64,000 nucleotides of DNA, from the NCBI GenBank assembly GCA_015680685.1, contig MNCI01030902.1:53337-117336 (forward strand). The letters run 5' to 3'. Source of the stretch: Gnetum montanum (lineage: Eukaryota; Streptophyta; Gnetopsida; Gnetales; Gnetaceae). Both the position numbers and the translations under genes were made by a program. Under the pieces are notes generated by a model that made no database searches, had not been told where the DNA came from, and was given only the letters and a program-made list of their open reading frames with translations. Shown here piece by piece: positions 1 to 11,209 of the stretch; the first letter of the stretch is position 1, and each line of letters starts with the position of its first letter.

Positions 1-170
1 AGACTTGCTTAACCATACACCGTGACACTTACAAGCAAGCCTGGGAAGACAACGAACGATTAACCCCAAGTGTTTCTTGTGGCGTTAAGGCATTTAGTCT
101 GCGGAGTTCAACCAGATCGCGCGTGTACGCTCGTTTCGTATGGAGTGTAGGGGTACCTCGCCACTCATCA
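1..170 (+). repeat. 3' end of an Athila-type LTR
   Basis: The last part of a plus-strand LTR, ending in GTACCTCGCCACTCATCA at 153-170. The same ending closes the LTRs of ATH-1 (5707, 13969), ATH-2 (16882, 43732) and ATH-3 (62469). From 171 the sequence no longer looks like an Athila leader: it aligns, in reverse complement, with the protease-side linker of TAT-n near 24.75 kb. This is therefore either the 3' LTR of an element lying left of the window or a solo LTR, inserted into TAT-r. Confidence 0.75.
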
Positions 171-1117
171 TTGGCCGACCTAAATTGTGATGAACAAGGG
201 TGCTATCATTACCTAACCCTTTTTAGGTTCATCTTTAATGGAATTTTCATATAATGTCAATTGGGATGGCTATGGTTCTTCAGGCGTAGGAGGAAGCATG
301 ACCAAATGGATGGCTTTCTCTTCTGCCGGCATGTTCTCATCAACTGATATGGCTATTAACATGCGAACCAAGGCCTCGCAATCTGCGATGGAAGTCATTA
401 CCAGGTTGTATCAGCTCAACATTGTGTTCTTTTTCTTTAGAGCCTACTTGACCTGAGTAAGAGAACTTAGGAGGTCATGCCCACCTTCTTGTTGTTTACT
501 TTCCTTCTCTTCCTCCATTTGTCCTAGAAGACGAATTTCCTGAGGAGGAGCAATTTCGGGTTTAGGGTTGGATCCCTTTGGGTGAGGTGGTGATGGTTGT
601 GCATGCATACTGCTATTAACTCTTGGTGATGAGGTGGGCATAGATGAAGAAGATGAGGGAGTAGGCTTGGAAGGACCTGGGGTGGTACGTTCCATAGCCG
701 TTTCACCTGTAGGGTGCTCTTCTCATTTCCTAGAACGAGAGGGCTGTGTTGCCATCTTATGTTGGTTTTGTGGGATCATGGTAGTTGAGTGGTTTGGCCC
801 CTGATGATGAATGGTATTTGTGGCATCAGTGTTGGTGGTGGTGCAGTTGTGATTATAGAAGATGTGGGGGCAGATGTCCGAGAAGGGACCTTAAGGAAAA
901 ATGGTTGCTGCAATGTCCTTCTTGTCGTTGTTGGTGTGGCTACGCTATGTTGAGGTACGCAAACCACAAATGACTGTTGTAGTGGTTCTGGATTACCGTC
1001 CACACCAATTGTGTTAATGATGTAGCCTGTGTCATTAGCATTGAGAGGGTCTTTGTAAACATGCATAGATTGACTCTTGGGGCGTATGGGGTTGCTTTCG
1101 TCCAGCACCAACTTCCC
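171..1117 (-). pseudogene. TAT-r gag-protease linker, decayed
   Basis: Minus-strand continuation of gag into a proline/serine/threonine-rich linker and the approach to the protease. Recognisable pieces include PQEIRLLGQ near 540 and a stretch at 238-420 matching the VNEDMP...EEVIHS segment of TAT-n. The same pieces occur in the same order at 23.87-24.75 kb in TAT-n. The frame shifts several times and contains stops, so no intact product is expected. The catalytic protease motif, if it existed, lay beyond the break at 170. Confidence 0.65.
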
Positions 1118-2317
1118 CTAATCAATCATTTGTTGAATGTCATCTTTTAGGGCTAGAAAGTAATCTGTGTCATGACCACAGAGTTGGTGGTAGTCATAGA
1201 ATTGTTCTAGTCTAAAGTTCTTAGGAACTGGGGGCTCATTGGGCAAAGCCAAGGAGGGGTTCCTAAGGAGTTTGCAGTACCATTGATGTCTCTTGGTTAC
1301 CTCCTCTGACATCCATTTGTGTTGATTGTACCCCACCCCTAGCAATTGCTTCAAAAGTTCTAAATTTTTGACTGGCAGCAGGGTGTACTTGGAGTGATCT
1401 TTACGCTCAAATTTGGGCTTAGGTGGGGTGGGTGCTTTGGGTGCCGACATTGAGGGTTGGGCAACATTGCCTAGGTTAGGCACAGGGTTAGTTGGTGTTG
1501 TGGCTATTTTCTTATTATTTTTGTTGTTGGGCTTGGCCTCATTTTCCATGGTGGCCATCGTGGTTGTTGCAGCCTTGCCCTTCTCTTTTTCTTTCTTAGT
1601 ATGGGCATTTTTATATGCAACATAGGCTAGGCCCCTGCTGGCTTCAATCATCTCTTGGATGCTTTTCATCTGTGCAAAAGCTTGACTTAGAAAGTGTGGG
1701 GCTAGGTAATACAACTTGAACTTGATGAAATCATTCACCGCCCCCATGAAGATGGCCAACAAGTGAGCCTCTGCGATAGGCTCATGGATTTCATTCAAGA
1801 TGGCACTCCACCACTGTATAAACCTCTGCACCAACTCTAGTGGGTCTTGCCTAACTCCCATTAACTGATTCAACGTGACTTTGGGCTTCAAAATATACTT
1901 GAAACGAGTCATGAACTGAGTCAGTAGCTCCTCCAATGTTGAGATGGAGGCGTGTGGGAGTGCGTGGTACCAATCTAAAGCTTTGCCTATCAGAGACATA
2001 GAAAAGATGTAGATGATGGTGTGTGGACATTGTTGCAGTAGAAGGGACTCAGATCTAAACATCACGAGATGCGCATTAGGGTCATCCTCCCTATTGTATT
2101 TTGTAAAGTGGGGGAGTGTTATCTCAAGGGGTAATGTAAGCATGGGGACTACTGGGCTAATGGGATCATCATGGTAGAAATTCATGACTTGTACTATGTC
2201 AGAACCATCAGCTTTTAGGTGCTTAATTTCTTCAGTAAGGATCTGGATAAGCTGGAATGCTTGGTCCAGACTTGGGGATGATGCAGATAGTTGTAAGGTT
2301 GCAGAGGTGGCCACCAT
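1118..2317 (-). CDS. gag: TAT-r Gag capsid/nucleocapsid ORF (399 aa)
   Basis: An uninterrupted 399-residue minus-strand frame, the best preserved gag in the window. It builds the particle core of a Ty3/gypsy element. Residues about 65-230 hold a retrotransposon gag capsid domain, with ALDWYHALPHASI and the following MTRF region typical of the family. A Lys/Asn-rich basic stretch follows at about 240-275. The C-terminus has a zinc-knuckle-like FYDYHQLCGHDTDY motif in which the usual first Cys is Tyr. The equivalent region of TAT-n has stops at places where this copy has Gln or Trp. The annotated ATG is internal to the original gag; the N-terminal part lies upstream at 2342-3369 in other frames. 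It is probably untranslated today, since its element is truncated. Confidence 0.75.
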   Translation of the reverse strand: MVATSATLQLSASSPSLDQAFQLIQILTEEIKHLKADGSDIVQVMNFYHDDPISPVVPMLTLPLEITLPHFTKYNREDDPNAHLVMFRSESLLLQQCPHTIIYIFSMSLIGKALDWYHALPHASISTLEELLTQFMTRFKYILKPKVTLNQLMGVRQDPLELVQRFIQWWSAILNEIHEPIAEAHLLAIFMGAVNDFIKFKLYYLAPHFLSQAFAQMKSIQEMIEASRGLAYVAYKNAHTKKEKEKGKAATTTMATMENEAKPNNKNNKKIATTPTNPVPNLGNVAQPSMSAPKAPTPPKPKFERKDHSKYTLLPVKNLELLKQLLGVGYNQHKWMSEEVTKRHQWYCKLLRNPSLALPNEPPVPKNFRLEQFYDYHQLCGHDTDYFLALKDDIQQMID

Positions 2318-2341
2318 TGGTGGTGTGGTAGGGGCAGCTAC

Positions 2342-3369
2342 CTAGCTCATATGTGGTGCCATTGGGATGGCCCCTACAAAGGGTGTTTCTTGTGTTGTCC
2401 ACCACCCAGTGGGTGGTGCTGTTAGAGTAGTAGCCATTGGTGATGCCATAGGGTAGGTTGTTTTCATGATCGGTGGGTCAAACCATAGTCCTGCACTTGA
2501 TTTTACAATTTTCAAGACTTGGTATGCTTGATGATGAGCATAGTGCAACATTTTGGAAGGTTGCAAAGTAGGGGGAGAAGTGATTGGGGTCCACCACATG
2601 GCTGGGGCTTGGCCTATCGCTAATGGTGGAATAGGTGTAGATGTTGGAATGGAAGCAAAGACTGTATGCAACTATGACATAGGTACCATGTGCACATAAG
2701 GTAGGGTAGCTGTGAACAGTGCTTGGTACAATGAATGGATAGAATGGGAAATAGATTGTGGAGGGATAGTTCCTAGAAACAAGATGGAGAAATAGGCATG
2801 TTGATACGTCGAGGGTATGGCATGGCTACCCATGGCCAATGAAACTACAGTTTTCGACGAGGTAGATGTAATCATAAAGGAAGCAATAGTGAAGATTGGG
2901 TTCTACCAAAAGGCCATGATGGGAGGGATAGTCGCAGAGTTAGTTTGACCCCCATCCTTGGACTAGGAATCCAGGTCCTCTTGTCTGTCTTGAAATGCCT
3001 CTTCATAGTGGAATGCCATGTCTCGTTGCTCCCTAGACCTACCTGTTTGTACCAGCTAATCTAAGATCCATTGATACACTTCCGTTAGGGGAATGAAAGT
3101 GCTAGATGTAGGGATAAATTCCCTCCCATTGCAGTAAAGGAACTCGAAGTTACATTTGTCTTCAAGTTCTTGGGAATCCAAGGGCAGATTTGCCTAGATA
3201 TTAGCACAAAGGAAACTGTAAATTTTAGTATTTTGTACCGAGCTATCAGGTAATTGGTTTTGGATCCTAAGAGATTGACATGGCCCTTGCATTGGGCTAG
3301 GAGGTCACTCGACACCTGTGATATCTTGAACCGAGAAAGGGATCTCAAGGTTTGAGCTAGGAATAGCAA
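2342..3369 (-). pseudogene. TAT-r Gag N-terminal region, broken
   Basis: Minus-strand pieces of the N-terminal part of gag in more than one frame. The 3369-3085 piece matches the first hundred residues of gag in TAT-n (21566-21970), and the 2875-2342 pieces match its Pro/Thr/Met-rich middle (22087-22500; shared words such as MWWTPITSPPTLQPSKM). At least one frameshift in the first piece and several stops separate it from the intact capsid ORF downstream. Confidence 0.65.
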
Positions 3370-3605
3370 TGGTTGAGGAAATCATTTTTGTGAGTTTAAA
3401 AATGGTTTGCAAGCAAGAAAAAAATAGAGATCAAGAGGCAATAAGAGGCTTTTCATCTTGCAGGGTTCCAAAAGAACTATCATTGCAACCAGCTTGTACA
3501 ACACAATGTGTAAAAAATCGCAAGGATGTCACATTTACACTGATGAGTGACGAGGTACTGAAGGTATGTAGGACTACCCGTAGGACACGGAAAAGGCACC
3601 AAAGG

Positions 3606-3623
3606 CCCTCCTTCTAGTGCCAA
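3606..3623 (-). promoter_or_regulatory. Primer-binding site of TAT-r
   Basis: On the minus strand, TTGGCACTAGAAGGAGGG lies 4 bases inside the LTR end. TAT-n has a degraded version at the same place. It begins TGG as expected for pairing to a tRNA CCA end; I do not assign the tRNA. Confidence 0.6.
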
Positions 3624-4235
3624 AAATTGTTGCAACCAAAAACATCGGTAGCTAGGACACCGAGATGTTACCAGGTGAAATATTTTAACCCCATATCCGT
3701 GTGAGGGCCATGTTGAAGAAAATAGAAATAGGGCACCCTGAATGGTCTGGTCGATCAGACAGGCACTTAATCCGTGTAATTTTAACCTTACATAAACGTT
3801 CATTGTGAAAGTGATACGTGCGAGGTAAATTGATGATCAATAAATGAAAAATGAAAAAAAATAATGCAAAACAACAATAATATTAAAGAAATAGCAAAGT
3901 AAACTCAGGTGAGAAAATGCACCACCTCAAGATCGCGACTTTACTTTGTTGAGATGGATACAATTCGTTGTGTAACACTGGGGGCACAGAAATCTCAAAG
4001 GTAACCAGAATGCTCAAAATGTGCCAACTATGCTCTCAAGTGAAAAATTAAAAGCCAACTATGCCAAAGGCCGATCTGAAAAGCCAACTATGCAAAAAAC
4101 CAATCAACAAGCCAACCAGCCGATGCAAAAAAAAAACCAACAAGTCAACTACTCTTGTTAATGCAAAAAATGCTAACTCTTTGGATTCAAAAAGCCAACT
4201 GTAAAAGCCAACCCTTTGAGCATTTTTTACTGGGG

Positions 4236-4243
4236 TATTTATA
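4236..4243 (-). promoter_or_regulatory. TATA box in TAT-r LTR
   Basis: TATAAATA on the minus strand followed by CCCC, matching the TATAAAT-ACCCC of both TAT-n LTRs (20519, 36877). It marks the likely U3/R boundary region. Confidence 0.6.
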
Positions 4244-4745
4244 AGGCTAGGAGCAGATGAGAAATGAGGCCTGGATGCCACATGTCCTAGAGCCCACAAT
4301 ATGCAAACATGATGGTACCATGTAGGCGTGCTATGCTGATCGCGAACTTTGCTATGCTATAACCATGTTGTCGAAACTACACATGCCAGAATCTAGTATG
4401 CTAACAATGCAAGTAGAAGTGGAGTCTCCACCCCAAAACTACATCTTCCCTATCCTTATGAATAGGATTGAGCATAGCAACAAATTTTTTGGGGATGGAC
4501 TAAGGGGTATGCCAAAGCAAAACAAAGTCACTGATCACGGCAAGCTTAGTTATTGCTAACAAGCTGTAGAGCTAGCTGAAGATGTCCTAGTTCCTTCCTC
4601 TATCAACTTTTCATCACTGACATTGTCTAGCACATTGACGTAGTGTAGCCACTGTTTTGAATAAGAAACTTGTGTTGGAGATAATAGCGTTTATTGGAAG
4701 ACTTAGCGTTAATCTTTGGAGCATTTTATTGATTTGCATCTTTGT

Positions 4746-4781
4746 TATGCTATGCTATGCTACGTAGCATAGCATAGCATA
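4746..4781. repeat. Perfect 36-bp palindrome of TATGC units
   Basis: Three TATGC repeats and a TAC on the left, then their exact reverse complement (GTA and GCATA repeats), with the centre between 4763 and 4764. It can form a hairpin with an 18-bp stem and no spacer. It is one of several GCTATG/GCTACG inverted repeats in this LTR; others lie near 4968-4985 and 5070-5100. Confidence 0.9.
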
Positions 4782-5394
4782 GTAGCCAATGTAACATGCA
4801 TTTTTGTTAAAATTGTGGGATTTCACAAGAAAAACTTTCTTGTGGTTCAAAGGCTAACTAAGACAAGGTAGTTTTGGAAGCCAAAATGCTGTTAAATGTA
4901 GTCCTTTTGCTGCAATGGCTTGGTAGAGGAGGCTTTGTGTGTTTCACCCTTAATACGTTGTGCTACGCTATGTAGCGTAGCACCCTGTGTTGGCCGAATA
5001 CTAACTTTTCCTTGCGCTAAAATCTTGCTAAAGCTTGTATTTGGATGCTTGATTGATTTTTCAAAGGCTCGTTATGCTACGCAGCTTAGCGTAGCGTAGC
5101 AGACTTCTCCACTAGAGAACTTGCCGAACTGTTTTGCCCATCCCAAACACTCCTGACAACTCCTAGCATAGTTTCTGAGTAGATTGTTAGCCAAGTGAAT
5201 TTTCTAGGTGAGTAGGCCAGATAGTCCATCGGGCCTGTTAGCCCAAGAGATAGAAAACTTGCCAGACTAGATAGTCTAATCTCAGTGCCTACCTTTTCCT
5301 ACAGAAATGTCATGATGCTACACTTGTGGAAGTCCTTGCCTAAATTCAAAGACCTCACTAAAACATGAAGGTCCTAAACTTTTATGGTGTTTCA

Positions 5395-5472
5395 CATGGA
5401 TCTCTAGTATATTTGATAGCTTAGTAAGTAGTTTTGTAATATAGATATGAGTATTACCCAATAGGTGGCCAT
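5395..5472. other. Short unassigned junction
   Basis: 78 bases between the start of the TAT-r LTR and the point where similarity to the ATH-1 3' LTR begins. I see no clear match to the missing upstream part of that LTR, so an extra break or deletion is likely. Confidence 0.5.
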
Positions 5473-5707
5473 ATTATTTTCCATCGCCTTTAGAAGTAGC
5501 ATTAGTTTAGGAACACATCATACACCTCAGTCTGGACTAAACCATCTATGATAAAGAAAATACTAGTCTAGGTGGAAAGACAGCGAACTGTGATCAATGA
5601 GTAACTATCTAGATGCCACAACTAGCCCATCTATGAAGTTTGACTACATCATGCGTGAAACACTCGTATTCGTATGGTTGAGTGTAGGGGTACCTCGCCA
5701 TTCATCA
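5473..5707 (+). repeat. Truncated 5' LTR of ATH-1
   Basis: Aligns with 13736-13969, the end of the ATH-1 3' LTR, including the shared block ATTAGTTTAGGAACACATCA and the closing TACCTCGCCATTCATCA. The upstream three quarters of the LTR, with the promoter, are missing. Confidence 0.8.
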
Positions 5708-5708
5708 T

Positions 5709-5726
5709 TGGCACCATTGCTGGGGA
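5709..5726 (+). promoter_or_regulatory. Primer-binding site of ATH-1 (tRNA-Asp-like)
   Basis: TGGCACCATTGCTGGGGA lies one base after the LTR end. It differs at three positions, all transitions, from TGGCGCCGTTGCCGGGGA, the complement of the plant tRNA-Asp 3' end used by Athila elements. Confidence 0.75.
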
Positions 5727-5836
5727 TGATGCTAGTTATTTAGATTAGTTACATCATACAAGATTGTTATAACAAGTATTAACAATATATCTTTCATAAA
5801 TAATAATTGCAATAAATCACACATAATTTTACAACC

Positions 5837-8142
5837 ATGTCTCTTTCACAAGATAGTGATAATGTAACATCTAGCGAGGCAATTCATTGGAGAACCAACA
5901 AAGAAGTTTGGGGTACTCAATCTTATGCAGGAGTTTCATATGCTCATAAACACCCCAACAATACTCAAGGACTCTCATCATCCAACTCTAAAACCTCTAG
6001 CAAGGATGGGACATCCCATAGAACNCATCATCCAACTCTAAAACCTCTAGCAAGGATGGGACATCCCATAGAACGAGGGGGCCCATAAGGCCTAGGACCT
6101 TCTCAAGAATTAACAAAAATTTATCCAAGGATGATTAGGAGACTTACAAAATTCATGACAAGTCTTCCAACTCTTTCTCTTCCTCTGCTCCTTCAACATT
6201 AGGTTGTGACATGGATGATCATCTCTCTAGGGGTCAGCATAGAAATAGAAATTGAACCCACGAGAAAAATCAAGAACACCAACATGAACAAAGACAACAT
6301 CATCCCAATTCATGAATGCATAACCTACCTAGTTATGATGAACCACTAAGAGCCTAATGCATATACAAGAGGCTATTCGAATAGCTTGCAAGAATTGTAA
6401 GGAAAGTCATCTACCCATGCTTGATTTAAACAACTTTCCCAAATTTTTAGGAGGCTATGATTTATATCTACAAAAACATCTACAAGACTTCCATGATGCC
6501 TGTGTATGGAAAAATATTGATAATGGATGGCAAAAACTTAAGCTCTTTCCTATGACACTTGTTGGCCAAGCAAAAGTATGGTATAGGTCCCTAAAACCTG
6601 AATCAATTCAATGTTGACCAACAATCGTAGAGCTCTTCAACAAAAGATATCAAACTTATGCAAGAGTGTCAGCCTTGAGGAAAAAAATCCAAGAGTGGAA
6701 ACAAGCACAACATGAACCCTTGGAAATGGCCTTAGAAAGATATTATGCATTGTTAAACAACTACCCAGGCCATGAGTCCTCTGAGTAGAGGCTAATGTAC
6801 CACATTATTGATGGGCTTCATAATGAAACAAGGGAGACCCTAGGGATGTATGCCCAAGATCAACTATATGAGCTACAAACCCATTAACTCCAATAGCTTA
6901 TTAAGCAAGTAGCAAAAGAAGAAGGAGAAATGGCTAGATAGGAGAATGTTCAAAAATCTCAATGGGACCAAAATCTTACATCAACAAAGGTCCATAATCT
7001 GAAAGAGGAGAAATAAACTCACCTCAAGGAGGTGGAATCATCTTTTCCAACACTACAATCATTAAACAAAATTAAGGCAAAGATCAATAAGATGATGGAA
7101 TGGATGCATAAAAATGTGGAGAATATGCCAACATTATTGGAGATAGAATCATGATGAACCAAGAAGCAGGAAAAAACACCTTTAGATAATCAGAAAGAAG
7201 GGTAGAAGAGAATAATAACTTAACTTCCAATCATACGTATCAATGTAATGTTTTTCTGTACAATCACCCCAAGGTCCAATGCCTAATCTTGTCACATTTT
7301 CATGAGCATTGGGGAAGAGTGTTGCACCTAGAGTTCATACAGAGATACTGTGTTCAATCACAGTGGCAAAAATCCCAGTCATGGGGGAAGCCACCCTCAA
7401 ACTAGGTACATCCTTCATATCATTCGAACCCAAGTGCCTATCAAGTTCAACATCCTGTTTCCCCAACTGGGTCAACATACTCTATCTCACCATATTATTA
7501 TCATTCTCCTCAATACCATCAACCCATATCCTTTCCAACAGGACCACCACCTTGGGTACCTTACATTTCTCCTTAATTCCAACATTCTCATCCTTTATCT
7601 CCTTCTACATCGCCACAAGTTGTTCCCAAGGGATTTTCATCATAGCATCAACCCATGAACGTTACTTGTGCTTCTATTGTCAATAGCAGTGGGAATCCTC
7701 CACAACATCATAGGCATCCCTTCTTTAGACATGACCATATAAAGGGACACCACAATTCAAAAACCACTGCATCTGCCAACTCAGGATAATTCCAACACTA
7801 TGGTGCATTTTCCTCTTCAAACTCAATGACTCATGTTACCTTATCAGGGCCACCAATCAATACTCCAACAACTATGCATCCCAATGAATATAGCCAATGG
7901 GGAGACATGTTGATCCTTGCATATCATCTTACAGTCACAAGTACCATAGTGGGTCAACTTCTTATAAATTAACCACATCTTATAACTTGCCCCACTATGT
8001 CAACTCTAATCAAGTGTGTGAATCCCAATGGGGTAAGTATGACCGAGTCCCAACATTTTCAATATTCAAGGATCCCAATTCTTCATTTATTCATCCTAGT
8101 CATGCTCAACTATTTAGTTATGGGGGATACCCCCCATTCTAA
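5837..8142 (+). pseudogene. ATH-1 Gag, decayed
   Basis: Pieces of an Athila-type gag in several frames. It starts MSLSQDSDN at 5837. The capsid core at 6357-6890 includes LPMLDLNNFPKFLGGYDL and a following FHDACVWKNID, matching ATH-2 (17.65-18.05 kb) and ATH-3 (63.5-64.0 kb). A cysteine/histidine stretch near 7240-7310 sits where ATH-2 has CEICQYDHPKGCYP. The C-terminal 7300-8142 is rich in Ser, Tyr, Pro and Gln. Stops and frameshifts occur throughout. No protease follows. Confidence 0.65.
5976..6074. repeat. Exact 49-bp tandem copy around a single N
   Basis: 5976-6024 and 6026-6074 are identical and separated by one N at 6025. This looks like two contig ends that overlap but were joined with a placeholder rather than merged, so the true sequence probably has one copy. 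Confidence 0.85.
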
Positions 8143-10170
8143 TAACAAGAACGATTAATAAATATTTTTCATTTTCTTTAATTTTGAAATTTTTTTTTTT
8201 AGTTTTTCACTTTTCAACTTATTTTTTAATATTTTTACCTTTTTTTCTTTTTATCTTTTTACCTTTTTATGAGTAATCTCATCTAGGAATAAAACACTCA
8301 TGTGAACCATTGGTTGAGGTGTTGTTTTATGCTATCAAGTCTCAGGTGACTAATTACTTAGATAGTGAGCCCATCACATCCACCCATCCATTTTATTAAT
8401 AAGACGTTCTACTCTGGGCACGATGATATTCTTAACATCATTAAAACTTAAAGTAATTTTGTGCTCATTATACCCAAAGCGAAGAAGGATGGACCATGAG
8501 GGAATGGTTAGGGTATGACATCAAGGGGACTTGTGGATTCTCTTTGGTGACATCTATAGGAGTTATCATGTAGCTTAGTTGTACTAAGATCCTTGTAGAT
8601 CTAATAAAAAATGGGAGTAAGAATAATCAAAAGGCACTCAATCAGGGAAAACCAATGCTATTCTAAGGGGTCCCACTAGAAAGACATGCACGCATGCCTG
8701 AAGGTAGGTGGCTTCTTTGAATTAAGCAATACTTCAAAAAAAAAGAGAGTAAGAAGAGTATGCCAAAGTGGCCAAACAAAAGAAAAAAATAAGAAAAGAA
8801 AGAGTTCCAAAAAGAAAAATCACTCCTCCCTTGTATGAAATGCCAAGTGACTGTATGCCTTGCCATCATGGTGCTCTTATTGTTGTCTATCATTGGGAAA
8901 ACTAATGCAATGTCACTAATTAGAGGAATGACTTGGTCCTAATTTTTGAACAATGGTTTAATGACACATTAATCATGCCTTATACTAAGGATTCATTGTG
9001 CCCTAGGTTAGTTACCTCATGTCCCAATCTTTGCAATCCCTTATATAATTCACATCATCTTGATGTCCATGTAATTGGGACTTGTGACTTGTGTAACATT
9101 GAATTCATACCCCATCAGGGTGGTATTTAACATGTGTGTGTTTTGTTGCATCAGTGTAGATTACATTTAACCCTTCTCATGCCTACAGACATTTTAAGGT
9201 GTGGTTATGTAAGGGCATTATAGGTAGGAACCTACTTTTGGGAGGACCCACTTGTGTGACTTTTGTAATTTGTACTTGTTGCACACCACCACATCATTTT
9301 GTACCCTCTGAGTACTTCATTTCCAAATATATTCTTTCCCTTGTCATCATTTTATCAAATGTTCCTTAAAACCATTGCATGTCCATTGATGTGTCACCCA
9401 AACAAACTAGGTCTGACATTAAAATTTTAGGGCAACTTCCTTGAAAAAAATTCCTAACTCTAAAATCACACTAAGCAAAGAATTCAACATTTACTAAAGG
9501 CAATAAGTAATTTATGAAATAATTGAACTTCTTTCAATAACCTTACTAATAATTAATCTTTGTGTGATTATAGATGGCCCCTAAAAGAGAACAACAAGGA
9601 GGACCTTCTCAAGGTGCAATCGAATGACTAGGGGGAGGCAGTGGCCAAGGACCTCATGTAGAACATGTAAAGTAGAAGGAACAATCATTCAGCATCCATC
9701 ATGGAACTCCTGTTACTACATAATCTATGCAAGAAAAGGGAGGAGAGGTCAGGGCCCAAGCCTATGAAGAGGAATGTGGCTATTTGTAGCATGGCATGTC
9801 AAGGCCAATCAAGTGTTCCCATAGTTGTCATGTCCATGGAAAGTTCTGACTCCATCAAACATTGGAACATTAGCATGGATGGCTCATAATCTATGGAAGC
9901 ATGGCACTTCTTCAACAGTATCAATCTCAGAAGCTTGGTATGCAAAACAAAGGAAAGGCACCCATGAAGGAGCCACCACTACTTGGAACCCCATGAGTTC
10001 CACAAGTTTTGTCTTTTGTGTCTATGTCCAAATTTTTTTTAATTCTCCACTATGGCATGAATAAATTCCTATTCAATCAATAATCCCAATCCTATCCACT
10101 ATGTAATCAATTCAACTTTTTCCTCACTTTCTTTAACTCGAGGACCAGTTGTTATTCAATCGTGGGGATA
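8143..10170 (+). other. ATH-1 3' internal region, no intact gene
   Basis: Begins with a T-rich tract (about 8165-8275). It then contains blocks shared with ATH-2: CACTAGAAAGACATG near 8670 (compare 41660) and a GGGAGGACCCACT block near 9240 (compare 42133). A short open start, MAPKREQQGGPSQ, lies at 9573, where Athila elements can carry an env-like ORF, but it stops after 17 codons. The purine-rich CGTGGGGATA (10161-10170) directly before the LTR is the likely polypurine tract. Confidence 0.5.
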
Positions 10171-10184
10171 TGATGAGTCATGGT

Positions 10185-10189
10185 CTATC
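10185..10189. repeat. Target duplication of SOLO-1, left
   Basis: CTATC directly before the TGTTGGC start; repeated at 13055-13059. Confidence 0.8.
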
Positions 10190-10702
10190 TGTTGGCACAT
10201 TTGGCCATTTCAAGAAATAGTAGAACTATCTTATCCAAATTTGGAACATCGTATGTTTAAAAATTTAGAAGTATGTAGCTTTAAGGTTATAGGTTGATGG
10301 GTGTTAAATAAAATGATGTTAAGGCCTCCTTGATACAAAATTAAAGTGCTAGATTATTCCTTATTGGAGATTGGAAGATAGTACAATAGCAAACAAGGAA
10401 TTATATTATTTACTTGAAAAGCATTGGTGAAGAACGTGCTCTAAAAAAAAATTTTGGAAAGGTCCCAAATTAAAAATCCCTGTTGTTAAGTTCAATTTTA
10501 TATTTGGCCCTAAGATAACGTTTGAAACTCCAATTCTCGGTGGCCATTCCTGCCTTGCAAAAATCAGAAAAAAAAAATTAGCAGCGCCTCCATCGTCCTG
10601 AAGAATGTGTAGTTGCAAGCGAGGGCTAAGGAGATGCAAATAAGCTTGATGATCCATGGGTTTCAATAGAGATGCAAATAAGCTTTTAATCTATTCCTAA
10701 TC

Positions 10703-11209
10703 ATGGTATTTCAGAAAAATCATGTTTTCACCAAAGTAGTAGGAGTGCAAAACCACCAACCACGCGGTGCTTATCACGGCACAGATGGGCACCGCAAAAA
10801 AACTACCATCACCATGGGCACGGCCAAGTCCCTGAGGGACAAAACCTCTTTGTCGTGGATGTGGCAGCAAAGAAAAAAATCGACACCCTCATCCACACAC
10901 AAAAACAAAATCGCGTTTTGTTCAAACCCCATCTTCATCTTCAAACCACCCTCTTCTCCAGCACTGCCACTGCAACAGCGAGCTCTTGCTCTATGCGGCA
11001 GTCCACGTCGACAGTTGAGGAGTGATTTCACCACCAAACCCTATCCATTTCTACACTACTATTCTACGCATCACCAAACCCTACCCGTCTCAGCACTATT
11101 TTCAAAAAACTCGGTGAATTTCATGGTTGTGCGCCCTTGGAAAATACAGAAACAGGTTAATTGCTACAACAAGATTGAAAACAGAAACAACATCACAACC
11201 GGGAACTGA
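10703..11209 (+). CDS. Unrecognised 168-aa ORF in SOLO-1
   Basis: An open frame in the least AT-rich part of SOLO-1. The predicted protein is basic and rich in Ser, Thr, Lys and Pro, with SPALPLQQRALALCG near the middle; I recognise no domain. Composition alone resembles an organelle transit region or a 5' UTR-type sequence, and an antisense frame is open over part of it as well. It may be a captured fragment of a host gene or chance. I would not call it functional. Confidence 0.2.
   Translation: MVFQKNHVFTKVVGVQNHQPRGAYHGTDGHRKKTTITMGTAKSLRDKTSLSWMWQQRKKSTPSSTHKNKIAFCSNPIFIFKPPSSPALPLQQRALALCGSPRRQLRSDFTTKPYPFLHYYSTHHQTLPVSALFSKNSVNFMVVRPWKIQKQVNCYNKIENRNNITTGN

Larger units (their letters stand above)
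171..5394 (-). mobile_element. TAT-r: Tat-type Ty3/gypsy element, 5' part, minus strand
   Basis: Read on the minus strand it has a 5' LTR (5394 to 3628), a primer-binding site, a gag region (about 3369 to 1118), a proline-rich linker and the start of the protease-side region. Each block aligns in the same order with the plus-strand element TAT-n (19412-25000), so the two are copies of one family. It is cut at 170 by an Athila-type LTR, so its pol and 3' LTR are not in the window. The base after the LTR start is 5395; the candidate target duplication catgg (5395-5399) cannot be checked because the other end is missing. Confidence 0.82.
3628..5394 (-). repeat. 5' LTR of TAT-r (1767 bp)
   Basis: On the minus strand it starts TGAAACACC at 5394 and ends GTTGCAACA at 3628, with TG...CA termini. 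It is homologous along its length to the two TAT-n LTRs (19412-21158 and 35785-37518), sharing the CTATAAATACCCC-like promoter and runs of GCTACG/CGTAGC palindromes. The region 3835-4330 includes A-rich and AAGCCAACTATGC-like repeats. Confidence 0.82.

Noticed and set aside
785-973. Trp/Cys-rich plus-strand frame opposite the TAT-r linker
   Set aside because: It is the reverse reading of the proline-rich linker; the minus-strand frame has homology to TAT-n.
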